Assembly: GCA_030525285.1 (NCBI GenBank)
Contig: JAUNFA010000005.1
Location: forward strand, 28,707 to 92,706
DNA length: 64,000 bases
From: Bacillota bacterium
Lineage (GTDB): Bacteria > Bacillota > Clostridia > Peptostreptococcales > Anaerovoracaceae
Direction of reading: 5' to 3'
Below are positions 26,710 through 36,614 of this stretch, one piece after another; the stretch's first letter is position 1, and each line of letters opens with the position of its first letter. A program made the translations under genes and the position numbers. A model generated the notes under the pieces. It was not told the DNA's origin. It made no database searches and saw only the letters and a list, made by a program, of their open reading frames with translations.

Positions 26710-27702
26710 ATGATTAAAGACGGAATTCTGATTTTGGATAAGCCACAGAACTGGACATCTCATGACTGTGTTGCAGTAGCAAGGAAAGCTCTCGGAGCAG
26801 ATAAGCTTGGCCACGGTGGAACACTTGATCCCATGGCTGAGGGGCTGTTACCGCTGTTTGTGGGAAGAGCAACAAGAATAATGGAATATCTGGACATGGA
26901 TGACAAGACATATATATGCGGAATAAAACTTGGCGTTACCACAGATACCCAGGATATATGGGGAACGGTCATTCACAATACACCTGCAGATAACATAGAC
27001 GGGGAAACTTTCGAGGAAACTCTCATGTCTTTTCTAGGTAAACAGAAACAGATTCCTCCCATGTACTCTGCAGTGAGAATTAACGGCAGGAGACTCTACG
27101 AGTATGCAAGAGAGGGCGAAAACGTTTCTGCTTCAGCTAGAGACATAGATGTGAAAAGCATAAAGTTTATGGAATTTGACGAATCGCTCGGTGAAGGAAA
27201 GTTTGAGATGACGGTTTCCAAAGGAACCTACATAAGAACCATATGCAATGACATAGGTGAGAAGCTGGGATGCGGGGCGGCTATGTCATATCTCAAGAGA
27301 ACGGCTGTCGGCATTTTTAATCTGGACAACGCGACAGGACCTGACAGACTTAAAGAACTTATGGCAAGCAGGAAAGAGCTGAAGGATGATTACCAGATTC
27401 CAGCAGATATCACTGAGGCAATTATACCTGTTGATAAACCAATGGTTAATCTGGGAAAGGTCAGTCTCAGTAGGGACAGAGCGTGGTATTTTGTGGCAGG
27501 CAACAGCATAAGATGGAAGCAGGTTAAGGTCCTTGAAAGTCCCAAAGGCTCTGCTCAGATGAAAAACAAGAGAGGCAGAGGGTACGATGTGCTGTACAGA
27601 GTATATACGGATGATGAAAGATTCATTGGGACAGGGTACTATAACAGTGAATCAAATGAATTGAAGGCTGATAAAATTTTCGTGAAGAGGCAGGAATTAT
27701 GA
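26710..27702 (+). CDS. truB: tRNA pseudouridine-55 synthase
   Basis: A 330-residue enzyme that modifies U55 in the T-loop. The catalytic aspartate is in HGGTLDPMAEGLLPL; KTYICGIKLG, QIPPMYSAVRINGRRLYEYAREG and SKGTYIRTICNDIG are all standard. A PUA-like C-terminal domain follows. The ATG lies directly after the nrnA stop and the stop overlaps ribF by four bases. Confidence 0.96.
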   Translation: MIKDGILILDKPQNWTSHDCVAVARKALGADKLGHGGTLDPMAEGLLPLFVGRATRIMEYLDMDDKTYICGIKLGVTTDTQDIWGTVIHNTPADNIDGETFEETLMSFLGKQKQIPPMYSAVRINGRRLYEYAREGENVSASARDIDVKSIKFMEFDESLGEGKFEMTVSKGTYIRTICNDIGEKLGCGAAMSYLKRTAVGIFNLDNATGPDRLKELMASRKELKDDYQIPADITEAIIPVDKPMVNLGKVSLSRDRAWYFVAGNSIRWKQVKVLESPKGSAQMKNKRGRGYDVLYRVYTDDERFIGTGYYNSESNELKADKIFVKRQEL

Positions 27703-28634
27703 TAATATTTAATTCGCTTGATGAAATTAAGAATATAGATGAAACTGTTATCGCGCTTGGTAATTTTGACGGTGTACACAGAGGACATCAGGAAATAATC
27801 GCGAAGACAGTAAAAAGCGCAGAGGCGGCAGGTCTTAAAAGTGCGGTTTTCACTTTTTCGAACCATACGAGAACTGTAATAAAAGGTGCTCCTCAGGTGA
27901 AAAATATACAGTATCAACACGAAAGGGCCGAAAAAATAGAAGCTCTTGGAGTTGACTATCTTTTTAATATTCCTTTCACAGAGGAAATCATGAAGATGTC
28001 GCCGGAGGCTTTCGTAAAAGATATTCTTGTTGATAAAATGAGAATAAAGGAGGCCTACTGTGGATTTAATTATAGATTTGGAAGCAAAGCATCTGGCACA
28101 CCGGAGACTTTAATGAGGGAAGGCATGAAGCAGGGCTTCGGAATCCATGTGCAGGAAGCCTATGAAATCGACGGTATAGTTGTCAGCAGTACTGAAATAA
28201 GAAAGTACATAGCTGAGGGCAATATGGAGGCCTGCAATAAATTTCTGGGTCGTGTGTACACCCTGGATGGTGTGGTTGTTGAAGGCAACAGACTTGGAAG
28301 AACTATCGGATTTCCTACATGCAATATTCCTGCGGATTCAAGTATGGCAATTCCACCAAATGGTGTATATATAACGACATGTACCATAGGTGACAGAGAG
28401 TACCCATCAATTACCAATGTAGGAGTCAAGCCTACTGTAGGAACCTATGACGTTAACATTGAAACTCACATATTCAACTTTAATGAGGATGTTTACGGAG
28501 AAAAAATACAGGTACATTTCATTAAACAGACAAGACCGGAGATGAAGTTTGATGGAGTGGAGGAGCTGAAAAGTCAGATTGAAAAGGACTGCATTCAGGC
28601 AAGATCTTATCATAGAGAAAAAACATTAATTTAA
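27699..28634 (+). CDS. ribF: Bifunctional riboflavin kinase / FAD synthetase
   Basis: A 311-residue enzyme that makes FMN and FAD. The N-terminal adenylyltransferase has ALGNFDGVHRGHQEII and VDYLFNIPFTEEI; the C-terminal kinase has GNRLGRTIGFPTCNIP and PPNGVYITTCTIGD. It is the last gene of the nusA operon before the rpsO promoter. No FMN riboswitch is seen. Confidence 0.95.
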   Translation: MIIFNSLDEIKNIDETVIALGNFDGVHRGHQEIIAKTVKSAEAAGLKSAVFTFSNHTRTVIKGAPQVKNIQYQHERAEKIEALGVDYLFNIPFTEEIMKMSPEAFVKDILVDKMRIKEAYCGFNYRFGSKASGTPETLMREGMKQGFGIHVQEAYEIDGIVVSSTEIRKYIAEGNMEACNKFLGRVYTLDGVVVEGNRLGRTIGFPTCNIPADSSMAIPPNGVYITTCTIGDREYPSITNVGVKPTVGTYDVNIETHIFNFNEDVYGEKIQVHFIKQTRPEMKFDGVEELKSQIEKDCIQARSYHREKTLI

Positions 28635-28668
28635 CAATCAACAGACAGAATAATACATGAAATATTGT

Positions 28669-28697
28669 TTGCAATGGCGGCAATATAATGATATTAT
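28669..28697 (+). promoter_or_regulatory. Promoter of rpsO
   Basis: TTGCAA (28669-28674), 17 bp and TATTAT (28692-28697), the same form as the rimP promoter. Start near 28704. Confidence 0.75.
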
Positions 28698-28703
28698 ATT
28701 TAA

Positions 28704-28780
28704 TTAGATGAGTACCTGAGACTTGGCCCTTTGACACTCCGACATTGACTCAGTTTCAGGTGTATTTAGTAACAAGGAGG
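28704..28780 (+). promoter_or_regulatory. rpsO leader RNA with two mutually exclusive pairings
   Basis: ACCTGA (28714-28719) can pair with TCAGGT (28756-28761), and the overlapping CTGAG (28716-28720) can pair with CTCAG (28749-28753). Both cannot form at once. This is the layout of S15 autoregulatory leaders, and the ribosome site AAGGAGG lies just downstream. No database comparison was possible. Confidence 0.55.
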
Positions 28781-28788
28781 ATATTATA

Positions 28789-29055
28789 ATGATCACAGCA
28801 GAAAAGAAAGCAGAAATTATTAAAGAGTATCAGTTAAAGGAAGGCGACACAGGTTCCCCTGAAGTACAGGTTGCTATTCTGACTTACAGAATCAATGACC
28901 TTAATGAACATCTGAAGGTTCACAAGAAGGACCACCACTCAAGAAGAGGTCTTCTGAAGATGGTTGGACAGAGAAGAAATCTTCTGGGATACCTTAAGGA
29001 GAAGGATCTTGAGAGATACAGAGCTCTCATCGCTAGACTGGGTCTGAGAAAGTAA
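28789..29055 (+). CDS. rpsO: 30S ribosomal protein S15
   Basis: An 88-residue primary binder of 16S rRNA. The sequence [17 protein letters not shown], then [25 protein letters not shown], is diagnostic. It has its own promoter and leader and is followed by a hairpin, then pnp, the order seen in many bacteria. Confidence 0.98.
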   Translation: MITAEKKAEIIKEYQLKEGDTGSPEVQVAILTYRINDLNEHLKVHKKDHHSRRGLLKMVGQRRNLLGYLKEKDLERYRALIARLGLRK

Positions 29056-29070
29056 TAACTATGTTTACAA

Positions 29071-29098
29071 GGCGAGGTTATTGTTACCTCGCCTACAT
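29071..29098 (+). terminator. Hairpin after rpsO
   Basis: GGCGAGGT (29071-29078) pairs with ACCTCGCC (29086-29093). The tail ACATTTAT is weak in T, so read-through to pnp is likely. Confidence 0.6.
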
Positions 29099-29108
29099 TT
29101 ATATCTAT

Positions 29109-29155
29109 ACGGCTTAATCAGCCGTCACTTAACGCTGCAGTATGTGACTGCAGTG
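29109..29155 (+). promoter_or_regulatory. Two hairpins in the pnp leader
   Basis: The first has stem ACGGCT/AGCCGT (29109-29114, 29120-29125). The second has a 9-bp stem with one G-T pair (29133-29141, 29147-29155). They precede the GGAGG of pnp and resemble the structured leaders through which PNPase controls its own message in other bacteria. Confidence 0.5.
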
Positions 29156-29197
29156 AGGCAGTACGAGAAGAGAATAAACAGGAGGTAGTTGTTTATT

Positions 29198-31297
29198 ATG
29201 AGGTACACAGATTATAACGTTTTTAAAACAGCAATCGGCGGCAAACTTCTTGAGCTTGAAATAGGCAAGGTTTGCGAACTGGCTAACGGACAGGTAATGG
29301 TAAGATACGGTGATACTGTTGTCAATGTAACAGCATGTGCATCAAAGGAACCAAGACCTGACGTGGATTTCTTCCCGCTTTCATGTGACTACGAAGAAAA
29401 GATGTATGCGGCAGGAAAAATTCCGGGAGGATTCATCAAGAGAGAAGGAAGACCTAGTGAAAGAGCAATTCTCTGCTCAAGACTTATGGACAGACCACTT
29501 AGACCACTGTTCCCAAAGGGCTTCTACAATGATGTACAGGTAGTTGCAACTGTAATGAGCATCGATAATGATTATCCGTCAGAAATCGCTGCAATGATTG
29601 GTTCATCAGTAGCTCTGGCAATTTCAGATATTCCATGGGAAGGTCCTACAGGCTCAGTCAAAATCGGCATGGTTGACGGTGAATTTATAATAAATCCTTC
29701 AGTAGCTCAGAAGGAAGCTAGCACAATTGACATGACCGTAGCTGGAACAAAAGAAGCAATCATGATGGTTGAAGCCGGCGCTCAGGAAGTACCTGAAGAT
29801 ATCATGCTTGATGCAATTATGTTCGCCCATGAAGAAATCAAGAAGATTGTTGAATTCATTGATCAGATTGTAGCTGAAGTAGGCAAACCTAAGATGGATA
29901 TTGAACTTTACAAGGTTCCTGAGGATATTGATGTAGCTGTAAGAGAATATGCAGTGGGCAGAATGAGGGAAGCTATCCAGACTTATGACAAAATGGAAAG
30001 ACTGGATAACATGGATGCTGTAGAAGCAGAAACAAAGGCTCACTTTGAAGAAATTTATCCGGACAATGCAAAGGATATTGACAATGTGCTTTATGCAATC
30101 ACTAAGGAAACTGTAAGAAGCATGATTCTTGATGAAGGTATAAGACCTGACAACAGAAAGCATGACGAAATCAGACCAATCTGGATTGATAACGGCATTT
30201 TACCTAGAACACACGGAACAGGCCTTTTCAAGAGAGGACAGACTCAGGTTCTTTCAATTGCCACACTGGGACTTCTCAGCGAGAAGCAGACCATTGACGG
30301 CATTACAGAGCAGACTGAGAAGAGATATATGCACCACTACAACTTCCCACCATATTCAGTAGGTGAAGCCGGAAGAATGAAGAGTCCGGGAAGAAGAGAA
30401 ATCGGTCACGGTGCACTGGCAGAAAGAGCGATTATTCCTGTACTTCCAAGCGAAGAGGAATTCCCATATGCAATCAGAGTCGTATCGGAAGTACTTTCTT
30501 CTAATGGTTCAACTTCAATGGGTTCAACATGCGGAAGCTGTCTGGCACTTATGGATGCAGGTGTTCCTATTAAGGCTCCTGTTGCAGGTATTGCAATGGG
30601 TCTCATTGAAAGAGTAGAAGAAGACGGATCAAGCAAGTTCGCTATTCTTTCAGATATTCAGGGCATGGAGGACTTCCTGGGCGACATGGACTTTAAGGTT
30701 ACAGGTACAGCCAAGGGTGTCACTGCAATTCAGATGGATATCAAGGTACACGGACTTTCAAGAGAAATTCTCGACAAGGCACTCAAGCAGGCAAGAGAAG
30801 GAAGAATGCATATCATGAAGGAAATGCTTGAAGTTCTTCCTGAGCCTAAGAAGGAAATGTCACCGTGGGCTCCAAGAATCATCACAATGCAGATCAAGCC
30901 TGAACAGATTAGAACAGTAATCGGTAAGGGCGGAGAAACAATTAACGGCATTATCGAAAGAACAGGTGTCAAGATTGATATCAGCGATGAAGGAACAGTA
31001 TTTATTGCCTCTCCTGATGCTGAAGGTCTCGAAAAGGCTAAGAAGGAAATTGAATTGCTCACAAAGGAACCCGAACCTGGCGAAATTTACGAAGGTAAGG
31101 TAACAAGAGTAATGAATTTCGGTGCTTTTATTGAGATTCTCCCAGGTAAGGAAGGACTTCTTCATATAAGCAAGATGGCTAAGGAGAGAGTAGAAAAGGT
31201 AGAAGATGTCATGAACGTCGGTGATGTAGTGACTGTTAAGGTAACTGAAATCGACAACCAGAACAGAATCAACCTTTCAAGAAAAGAACTTCTCTAA
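29198..31297 (+). CDS. pnp: Polynucleotide phosphorylase
   Basis: A 699-residue 3'-5' phosphorolytic exoribonuclease. Two RNase PH domains (first with [17 protein letters not shown], second from about 310 with [19 protein letters not shown]), then KH ([21 protein letters not shown]) and S1 ([20 protein letters not shown]) at the C-terminus. A TTG at 29189 opens the frame three codons earlier; GGAGG at 29181-29185 lies 12 bases from the ATG and three from the TTG, so the exact start is unsure. Confidence 0.96.
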   Translation: MRYTDYNVFKTAIGGKLLELEIGKVCELANGQVMVRYGDTVVNVTACASKEPRPDVDFFPLSCDYEEKMYAAGKIPGGFIKREGRPSERAILCSRLMDRPLRPLFPKGFYNDVQVVATVMSIDNDYPSEIAAMIGSSVALAISDIPWEGPTGSVKIGMVDGEFIINPSVAQKEASTIDMTVAGTKEAIMMVEAGAQEVPEDIMLDAIMFAHEEIKKIVEFIDQIVAEVGKPKMDIELYKVPEDIDVAVREYAVGRMREAIQTYDKMERLDNMDAVEAETKAHFEEIYPDNAKDIDNVLYAITKETVRSMILDEGIRPDNRKHDEIRPIWIDNGILPRTHGTGLFKRGQTQVLSIATLGLLSEKQTIDGITEQTEKRYMHHYNFPPYSVGEAGRMKSPGRREIGHGALAERAIIPVLPSEEEFPYAIRVVSEVLSSNGSTSMGSTCGSCLALMDAGVPIKAPVAGIAMGLIERVEEDGSSKFAILSDIQGMEDFLGDMDFKVTGTAKGVTAIQMDIKVHGLSREILDKALKQAREGRMHIMKEMLEVLPEPKKEMSPWAPRIITMQIKPEQIRTVIGKGGETINGIIERTGVKIDISDEGTVFIASPDAEGLEKAKKEIELLTKEPEPGEIYEGKVTRVMNFGAFIEILPGKEGLLHISKMAKERVEKVEDVMNVGDVVTVKVTEIDNQNRINLSRKELL

Positions 31298-31310
31298 CAG
31301 AGAAATACGC

Positions 31311-31348
31311 AAGGCGTTGTAAACAATACAGCGCCTTTTTTATTTTTT
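31311..31348 (+). terminator. Terminator after pnp
   Basis: AAGGCG (31311-31316) pairs with CGCCTT (31332-31337), and the following T run is long. It ends three bases before the first box of the pst promoter. Confidence 0.8.
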
Positions 31349-31350
31349 GA

Positions 31351-31406
31351 TTTTACTTTCATTTTACCGGTGCCCGGTTTTGATTTTTACAGGGGAATCA
31401 TATACT
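31351..31406 (+). promoter_or_regulatory. Composite PHO promoter of the pst operon
   Basis: TTTTAC boxes begin at 31351, 31362 and 31385, and a TATACT -10 begins at 31401. The first two boxes are 11 bp apart, one helical turn, as in PhoP/PhoB binding sites. The same offsets (0, 11, 34, 50) recur twice near 36.9 kb. Start near 31413. Confidence 0.8.
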
Positions 31407-31466
31407 TCACTTGTAAATAAGAAAAGTAATGTTTTTAGAGAGATAAAGAAAGGAAGTAATCAAGAA

Positions 31467-32306
31467 ATGAAAATGAAAAGCAAATGGTTCAAAACAATTA
31501 TTATGGCAACAGCAGCTGTAACATGTATGGGTATGCTGGCAAGCTGTGGCTCAACATCAGACAGTTCAGACAACACAATTTCACTGGCAGGAAGCACTTC
31601 AATGGAAAAGGTGTGCGAAGCGTTGAGTGAAAGCTTCATGAATGAAAATCCAGACTATAAGGTAACTGTTGAGTACACAGGTTCAGGTGCAGGACTTGAA
31701 GCACTGGAAGCAGGAAGCATAGACATCGGTAACTCTTCAAGAGCCTTAAGCGATGAAGAAAAGGAAAAGGGTGCTGTTGAAAATATCGTTGCACTTGACG
31801 GTATTGCAGTAATTACAGACAAGGATAACACAGTAAGCGACCTTTCATCAAAGCAGCTTGCAGATATCTACACAGGAAAGATTACAAACTGGAAGGATCT
31901 GGGCGGCAAGGATGAATCAATCGTAGTGCTGGGAAGAGAAAGCGGTTCAGGTACAAGAGATGCCTTCGAAGAACTTATGGAAGTTGCTGATAAGTGCGAA
32001 TATGCACAGGAAATCGACTCAACAGGCGGAGTTCTTGCAACGGTAGCAAGTACACCTGGTGCAATCGGATATGTATCACTGGATGTAGTGGACAATACTG
32101 TAAATTCAGTTAAGCTTAACGGCGTTGAAGCTACAGAAAAGAACATTCTGTCCGGTGACTATCAGCTGCAGAGACCATTTGTAATGGCTACAATCGGCAA
32201 GGTTGAAAAGCAGAAGAATGCTGTACAGAAATGGTTCGAATTCGTAAACTCAGATGAAGGACAGAAAATCATCAAGGAGCAGGGTCTCATTATCCCTGAA
32301 AAATAA
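31467..32306 (+). CDS. pstS: Phosphate ABC transporter substrate-binding lipoprotein
   Basis: A 279-residue lipoprotein. The signal peptide ends in MLASC, a lipobox whose cysteine would be lipidated. Phosphate-binding stretches follow: LAGSTSMEKV, EYTGSGAGLEAL, DIGNSSRAL and GRESGSGTRDAFEEL. The ATG at 31467 follows AAAGGAAG; the longer open frame from 31347 runs through the promoter and is not translated. First gene of pstSCAB-phoU. Confidence 0.95.
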   Translation: MKMKSKWFKTIIMATAAVTCMGMLASCGSTSDSSDNTISLAGSTSMEKVCEALSESFMNENPDYKVTVEYTGSGAGLEALEAGSIDIGNSSRALSDEEKEKGAVENIVALDGIAVITDKDNTVSDLSSKQLADIYTGKITNWKDLGGKDESIVVLGRESGSGTRDAFEELMEVADKCEYAQEIDSTGGVLATVASTPGAIGYVSLDVVDNTVNSVKLNGVEATEKNILSGDYQLQRPFVMATIGKVEKQKNAVQKWFEFVNSDEGQKIIKEQGLIIPEK

Positions 32307-32317
32307 AAGGTGAAAAT

Positions 32318-33217
32318 ATGGAAAGAAGAATACTGATAGAAAGAACAGCTAAACAAATTTTCCTCTTATGTGGTATTGTGGCAATTCTGGCAGTATGTTC
32401 CATAACCATCTACATGATAGCAAAAGGGACCCCGGCACTATCTCGTGTAGGGGTCTCTCATCTGATATTTGGAACTGAATGGGCGCCAACTGCATCGGAA
32501 CCGTCCTATGGAATACTGTACATAATACTTTCGTCAATAGTAGGAGTTGCCTGTTCGGTAGCAATAGGAGCACCAATCGGACTGATGACGGCAGTGTTCC
32601 TGTCTGAAATAGCAAACAAAAGACTGGCATCTCTGGTACAGCCGGCGGTTGAACTTCTGGCAGCGATACCATCGGTAATATACGGATTGCTGGGACTGAT
32701 GATACTGAATCCACTGCTGTATAAGATGGAAAAGATAATCTTTGAGGAATCTGCAACTCATAAATTCACAGGTGGTTCTGATATGCTGGCGGCAATAATC
32801 GTTCTGGCAATAATGATTTTGCCAACTGTAATAAATGTAAGCACGTCATCACTGAGAGCTGTGCCAGACAGTCTGAGATCCTCATCTCTGGCTCTTGGAG
32901 CCACTAAGATTCAGACAATTTTCAAAGTAGTGATTCCGGCTGCCAAATCGGGAATACTGACAGGTGTTGTTCTGGGAATAGGAAGAGCCATAGGAGAAGC
33001 AATGGCAATAAACATGGTAGCAGGCGGTGCAGTAAACATACCGCTTCCATTCAACTCAGTAAGATTTCTTACAACGCAGCTTGTAAGTGAGATGGGTTAT
33101 GCTGCCGGACTTCACAGACAGGTACTGTTCACAGTAGGGCTTGTACTGTATGTCTTCGTAATGATTATAAATCTGGTTTTGTTAAGAATGAAGAGGGGAG
33201 GTCAGCTTGATGATTGA
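32318..33217 (+). CDS. pstC: Phosphate ABC transporter permease PstC
   Basis: A 299-residue permease with about six membrane helices. PSVIYGLLGLM and the EAA-type loop DSLRSSSLALGATKIQTIF, which contacts PstB, are clear, and GIGRAIGEAMAINMVAGG is typical of PstC. AAAGG precedes the ATG. It overlaps pstA by eight bases. Confidence 0.95.
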   Translation: MERRILIERTAKQIFLLCGIVAILAVCSITIYMIAKGTPALSRVGVSHLIFGTEWAPTASEPSYGILYIILSSIVGVACSVAIGAPIGLMTAVFLSEIANKRLASLVQPAVELLAAIPSVIYGLLGLMILNPLLYKMEKIIFEESATHKFTGGSDMLAAIIVLAIMILPTVINVSTSSLRAVPDSLRSSSLALGATKIQTIFKVVIPAAKSGILTGVVLGIGRAIGEAMAINMVAGGAVNIPLPFNSVRFLTTQLVSEMGYAAGLHRQVLFTVGLVLYVFVMIINLVLLRMKRGGQLDD

Positions 33218-34094
33218 TAACAATTGGACACTGATGAAACACAAAGCTCACTTCTCTGACAGAATGCTGAGGATGTTTATATACATATGCACAGCTTTTT
33301 CTGTAATACTTGTTGGAGCGATAATAGTTTACATAGTTGTCAAAGGCATAGGAACAATCAGCATACCTTTTCTTACAACTGAGACATCGGTGCTTAACGG
33401 AAGTGTGGGTATAGCAGGAAACATTGTAAATACACTGTATATAATAGTGATTACAATGGTGATTGCAACACCGATAGGTGTAGGTGCGGCAGTATATCTC
33501 AATGAATATGCCAAACCGGGCAGACTGGTGACTGTAATTGAGTTTGCAACTGAAACCTTGTCAGGAATACCGTCAATTATATTCGGACTCTTCGGAATGA
33601 TGTTTTTCGGACAGACTCTGGGACTTGGATATTCACTTCTGACAGGTTCACTGACACTTATAATCATGGTGCTCCCACTTGTTACGAGAAACACCCAGGA
33701 AGCTCTCAAGACTGTACCAGATAGTTACAGATACGGGGCAATAGGTTTGGGAGCAGGTAAGTGGCATACTATAAGAACGATACTTCTGCCATCTGCAATG
33801 CCGGGAATCATAACGGGAGTCATTCTGGCGGTAGGCAGAATCGTAGGAGAATCGGCAGCATTACTTTATACTGCAGGCAGCGCCAAGGGACTAATTGACA
33901 GTCTCTCAGAAGTATTCCCGAAGGTATTTCAGTCAGGTGGAACAATGACGATTCAGCTTTATCTGAGTGCTACCAGTGAGGGAGACTTCGAGACAGCCTT
34001 CGGTATTGCACTGGTGCTTCTGATAGTGGTGCTTCTCATTAATATGGGAACCAAAAGACTTGCAAGAAAATTTGATGTAACAAGGAGAACATAA
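33210..34094 (+). CDS. pstA: Phosphate ABC transporter permease PstA
   Basis: A 294-residue permease partner of Pst[16 protein letters not shown], the coupling loop [18 protein letters not shown] and [16 protein letters not shown] follow the family. ATG 33210 lies eight bases after GGGGAGG; a TTG codon directly before it opens the frame earlier but is unlikely to be used. Confidence 0.95.
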   Translation: MIDNNWTLMKHKAHFSDRMLRMFIYICTAFSVILVGAIIVYIVVKGIGTISIPFLTTETSVLNGSVGIAGNIVNTLYIIVITMVIATPIGVGAAVYLNEYAKPGRLVTVIEFATETLSGIPSIIFGLFGMMFFGQTLGLGYSLLTGSLTLIIMVLPLVTRNTQEALKTVPDSYRYGAIGLGAGKWHTIRTILLPSAMPGIITGVILAVGRIVGESAALLYTAGSAKGLIDSLSEVFPKVFQSGGTMTIQLYLSATSEGDFETAFGIALVLLIVVLLINMGTKRLARKFDVTRRT

Positions 34095-34095
34095 T

Positions 34096-34881
34096 ATGGC
34101 AGAGATGTTAAACAAGAATATCTGTCAGAACGCCAAGATGAGCATCAGAAACCTGGATCTTTACTATGGTGACAATCATGCTCTCAAGGACGTTAACATG
34201 GATATTAAACCTAATGCTGTAACAGCATTCATAGGACCTTCGGGATGTGGTAAATCTACATTTCTCAAAACATTAAACAGAATGAATGATCTGATAGACA
34301 TATGCAAAATCACAGGAAGTGTATGTCTGGATGGGGAAGACATATACAATTCCAAGGTGGATACAACCATGCTGAGAAAAAAAGTCGGAATGGTATTCCA
34401 GCAACCCAATCCATTCCCTATGAGCATATATGACAACATTGCATACGGTCCGCGCGTTCATGGTATCAAAGACAAGAAGATACTCAATGAAATTGTAGAA
34501 GAAAGCCTTCGAGGTGCTGCGATATTTGACGAAGTCAAAGACCGTCTCAAATCATCGGCTCTCGGTCTTTCCGGAGGACAGCAGCAGAGACTTTGCATAG
34601 CCAGAGCACTTGCCGTACAGCCTGAGGTGCTTCTTATGGATGAACCTACTTCGGCACTTGATCCGATATCAACAGCCAAGATAGAGGAACTTATGGAAGA
34701 CCTGAAGAAAAAGTATACTGTTGTGGTAGTAACACACAATATGCAACAAGCATTGAGAGTATCTGATGATACGGCATTTTTCTTAGTGGGAGAAATGGTT
34801 GAATTTGCCAATACCAAAGATCTGTTTTCTTACCCGCAGGATAAGAGAACGGAAGATTACATTACAGGGAGGTTCGGTTAA
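34096..34881 (+). CDS. pstB: Phosphate ABC transporter ATPase PstB
   Basis: A 261-residue ABC ATPase. Walker [10 protein letters not shown] (47-55), Q-loop [15 protein letters not shown], signature [15 protein letters not shown], Walker [14 protein letters not shown] and the switch histidine in VVVTHNMQQ are intact. It sits one base after pstA and overlaps phoU by one base. Confidence 0.97.
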   Translation: MAEMLNKNICQNAKMSIRNLDLYYGDNHALKDVNMDIKPNAVTAFIGPSGCGKSTFLKTLNRMNDLIDICKITGSVCLDGEDIYNSKVDTTMLRKKVGMVFQQPNPFPMSIYDNIAYGPRVHGIKDKKILNEIVEESLRGAAIFDEVKDRLKSSALGLSGGQQQRLCIARALAVQPEVLLMDEPTSALDPISTAKIEELMEDLKKKYTVVVVTHNMQQALRVSDDTAFFLVGEMVEFANTKDLFSYPQDKRTEDYITGRFG

Positions 34882-35531
34882 TGAGGTCAAAGTTTGATGA
34901 ACAGCTTAAACAGCTGCACGATGAGATGATACTCATGTGTTCAATGATAGAATCCGCTATACAGGGTGCAACGCGTGCGTTTATGAACATGGATGCAGAG
35001 CTTGCCCGAAAAATCATGGATGGTGACGGCGATGTTGACAGAGAGCAGAAGAAAATTGAAAACATATGCTTCAATCTATTGATTCAGAGACAGCCTGTAG
35101 CCCGTGATTTGAGAACAATAACAGCAGCTATGAAAATGGTAACAGACATGGAAAGAATAGGCGATCAGGCTGCTGACATTTCAGAGATTACAGTAGCAAT
35201 GGGTCAGAAGCCGGACGTTCTCAAGGACGGTAATCTTAACAAAATGGCATCAGAAACCATAATAATGTTGATACAGAGCATTGAAGCTTATGTGGAGAGA
35301 GATATGGACAAAGCCAAGATGGTCATAGAACATGATGATGTGGTAGATGAGCTTTTCCTTAAGGTGAAGAGTGACCTTATTGAATTTATCAGCAAGAATC
35401 CACAGCAAGGTGAACAGGCCGCAGATCTGCTGATGGTAAATAAGTATCTGGAGAGGATAGGTGACCATGCAACCAACATTGCAGAGTGGGTGATTTTTTC
35501 TCTTGATGACAAAATAGTTAAAAAAGTTTAG
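34881..35531 (+). CDS. phoU: Phosphate signalling protein PhoU
   Basis: A 216-residue all-helical protein with two PhoU repeats, the first with ARDLRTITAAMKMVTDMERIGDQAADI and the second with LLMVNKYLERIGDHATNIAEW. Each carries the metal-binding ExxxD pattern. PhoU links Pst transport state to the PhoR kinase. It is at its usual place after pstB. Confidence 0.96.
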   Translation: MRSKFDEQLKQLHDEMILMCSMIESAIQGATRAFMNMDAELARKIMDGDGDVDREQKKIENICFNLLIQRQPVARDLRTITAAMKMVTDMERIGDQAADISEITVAMGQKPDVLKDGNLNKMASETIIMLIQSIEAYVERDMDKAKMVIEHDDVVDELFLKVKSDLIEFISKNPQQGEQAADLLMVNKYLERIGDHATNIAEWVIFSLDDKIVKKV

Positions 35532-35567
35532 AATGAAAGAAGAAGTATAGAAATAGGAGGTGAAATG

Positions 35568-36356
35568 ATGATTGATTTTAACGAAAAAAAAGGTTTTATA
35601 ATTGATATGGATGGTGTAATGTACCATGGTAACAGAGTTCTTGAAGGAGCGGTTGAGTTCATAAACTGGCTTCAGGAGAATGATAAGAAATATCTTTTTC
35701 TGACCAACAGCAGTGAGAAGACTCCTCAGGAATTGAGAAACAAGCTGTTAAGAATGGGACTGGATGTTCCTAGCGAGAATTTCTACACAAGTGCTCTTGC
35801 AACTGCACGTTTTCTTGCAGCCCAGAGCGAAGAATGTTCAGCCTATGTAATAGGGGAGGCAGGTCTGCTCAACGCACTTTATGATGAGGGTGTCACCATG
35901 AATGATGTGAATCCGGATTATGTGGTTGTCGGAGAGGGTAAGTCATATTCTTTTGAAACTCTGACCAAGGCAGTGAATTTCGTCAAGAACGGAGCGAGAC
36001 TTATAGGTGCTAATACGGATATTTCAGGTCCTATTGAGAATGGAATTGCGCCAGCATGCGGAGCATTGGTATCACCTATCGAAGTGGCAACAGGCAAAAA
36101 AGCATATTTCTGTGGCAAGCCTAATCCGCTTATGATGAGAACAGGTCTGGAAATTCTGGGATGCCATGCGAGAGAGGCTGTAGTAGTCGGAGACAGAATG
36201 GATACCGATATTGTGGCAGGTACAGAATCAGGAGCTGATACAGTACTGGTATTATCGGGAGTTTCTGACATGGAAACTGTAAAAAAATATGCGTATCAGC
36301 CGAAGGTTATATTTAACGGTGTGGGAGACATTGTTAAGGCCGCTCAGAATTCATAG
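35568..36356 (+). CDS. HAD-IIA family sugar-phosphate phosphatase (NagD-like)
   Basis: A 262-residue HAD phosphatase. GFIIDMDGVMYHGN holds the nucleophile aspartate and the +2 acid/base aspartate; FLTNSSEKTP is motif II; KPNPLMM is motif III; VVVGDRMDTDIVAGTESGADT is motif IV, and a type IIA cap lies between. Tandem ATGs at 35565 and 35568 follow AGGAGG; spacing of seven favours the second. It lies 36 bp after phoU with no terminator between, so it is probably transcribed with pst and would release phosphate from an unknown substrate. Confidence 0.88.
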   Translation: MIDFNEKKGFIIDMDGVMYHGNRVLEGAVEFINWLQENDKKYLFLTNSSEKTPQELRNKLLRMGLDVPSENFYTSALATARFLAAQSEECSAYVIGEAGLLNALYDEGVTMNDVNPDYVVVGEGKSYSFETLTKAVNFVKNGARLIGANTDISGPIENGIAPACGALVSPIEVATGKKAYFCGKPNPLMMRTGLEILGCHAREAVVVGDRMDTDIVAGTESGADTVLVLSGVSDMETVKKYAYQPKVIFNGVGDIVKAAQNS

Positions 36357-36390
36357 GATTCTGAGGACAGAATTTAAAATCGTCAAAAGT

Positions 36391-36434
36391 GCAGCAGATA
36401 GAGAATATTCTCTACTTGCTGCTTGTTTTTTTGT
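36391..36434 (+). terminator. Terminator after the pst-HAD operon
   Basis: A 16-bp perfect palindrome (TAGAGAATATTCTCTA) sits inside GCAGCA/TGCTGC arms; a run of seven T follows at about 36425-36431. Confidence 0.9.
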
Positions 36435-36510
36435 CTCATAGTTTTGAAGTTTTCTCCAAGAAATAAAGAATAGTATGTGGTTGTAAAATGAGGATGTAAA
36501 TAAGTGACAA

Positions 36511-36568
36511 TAAAACAACGACCTTATAGGAGCGAAATCTGCTCAGGTATGGTCGTTGTTTTACGTTT
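36511..36568. other. Structured element, 13-bp stem with inner hairpin
   Basis: TAAAACAACGACC (36511-36523) and GGTCGTTGTTTTA (36551-36563) form a perfect 13-bp stem. Inside it GAGC/GCTC makes a second hairpin with a seven-base loop. ACGTTTTT follows on the + strand and TTTTATTG on the - strand. It may be a two-way terminator for the convergent genes or a small RNA; 36357-36614 holds no gene besides these hairpins. Confidence 0.6.
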
Positions 36569-36614
36569 TTATATTGAAAAAGTATTGGAGAGGCTGTCTG
36601 AATGATAACATGTT

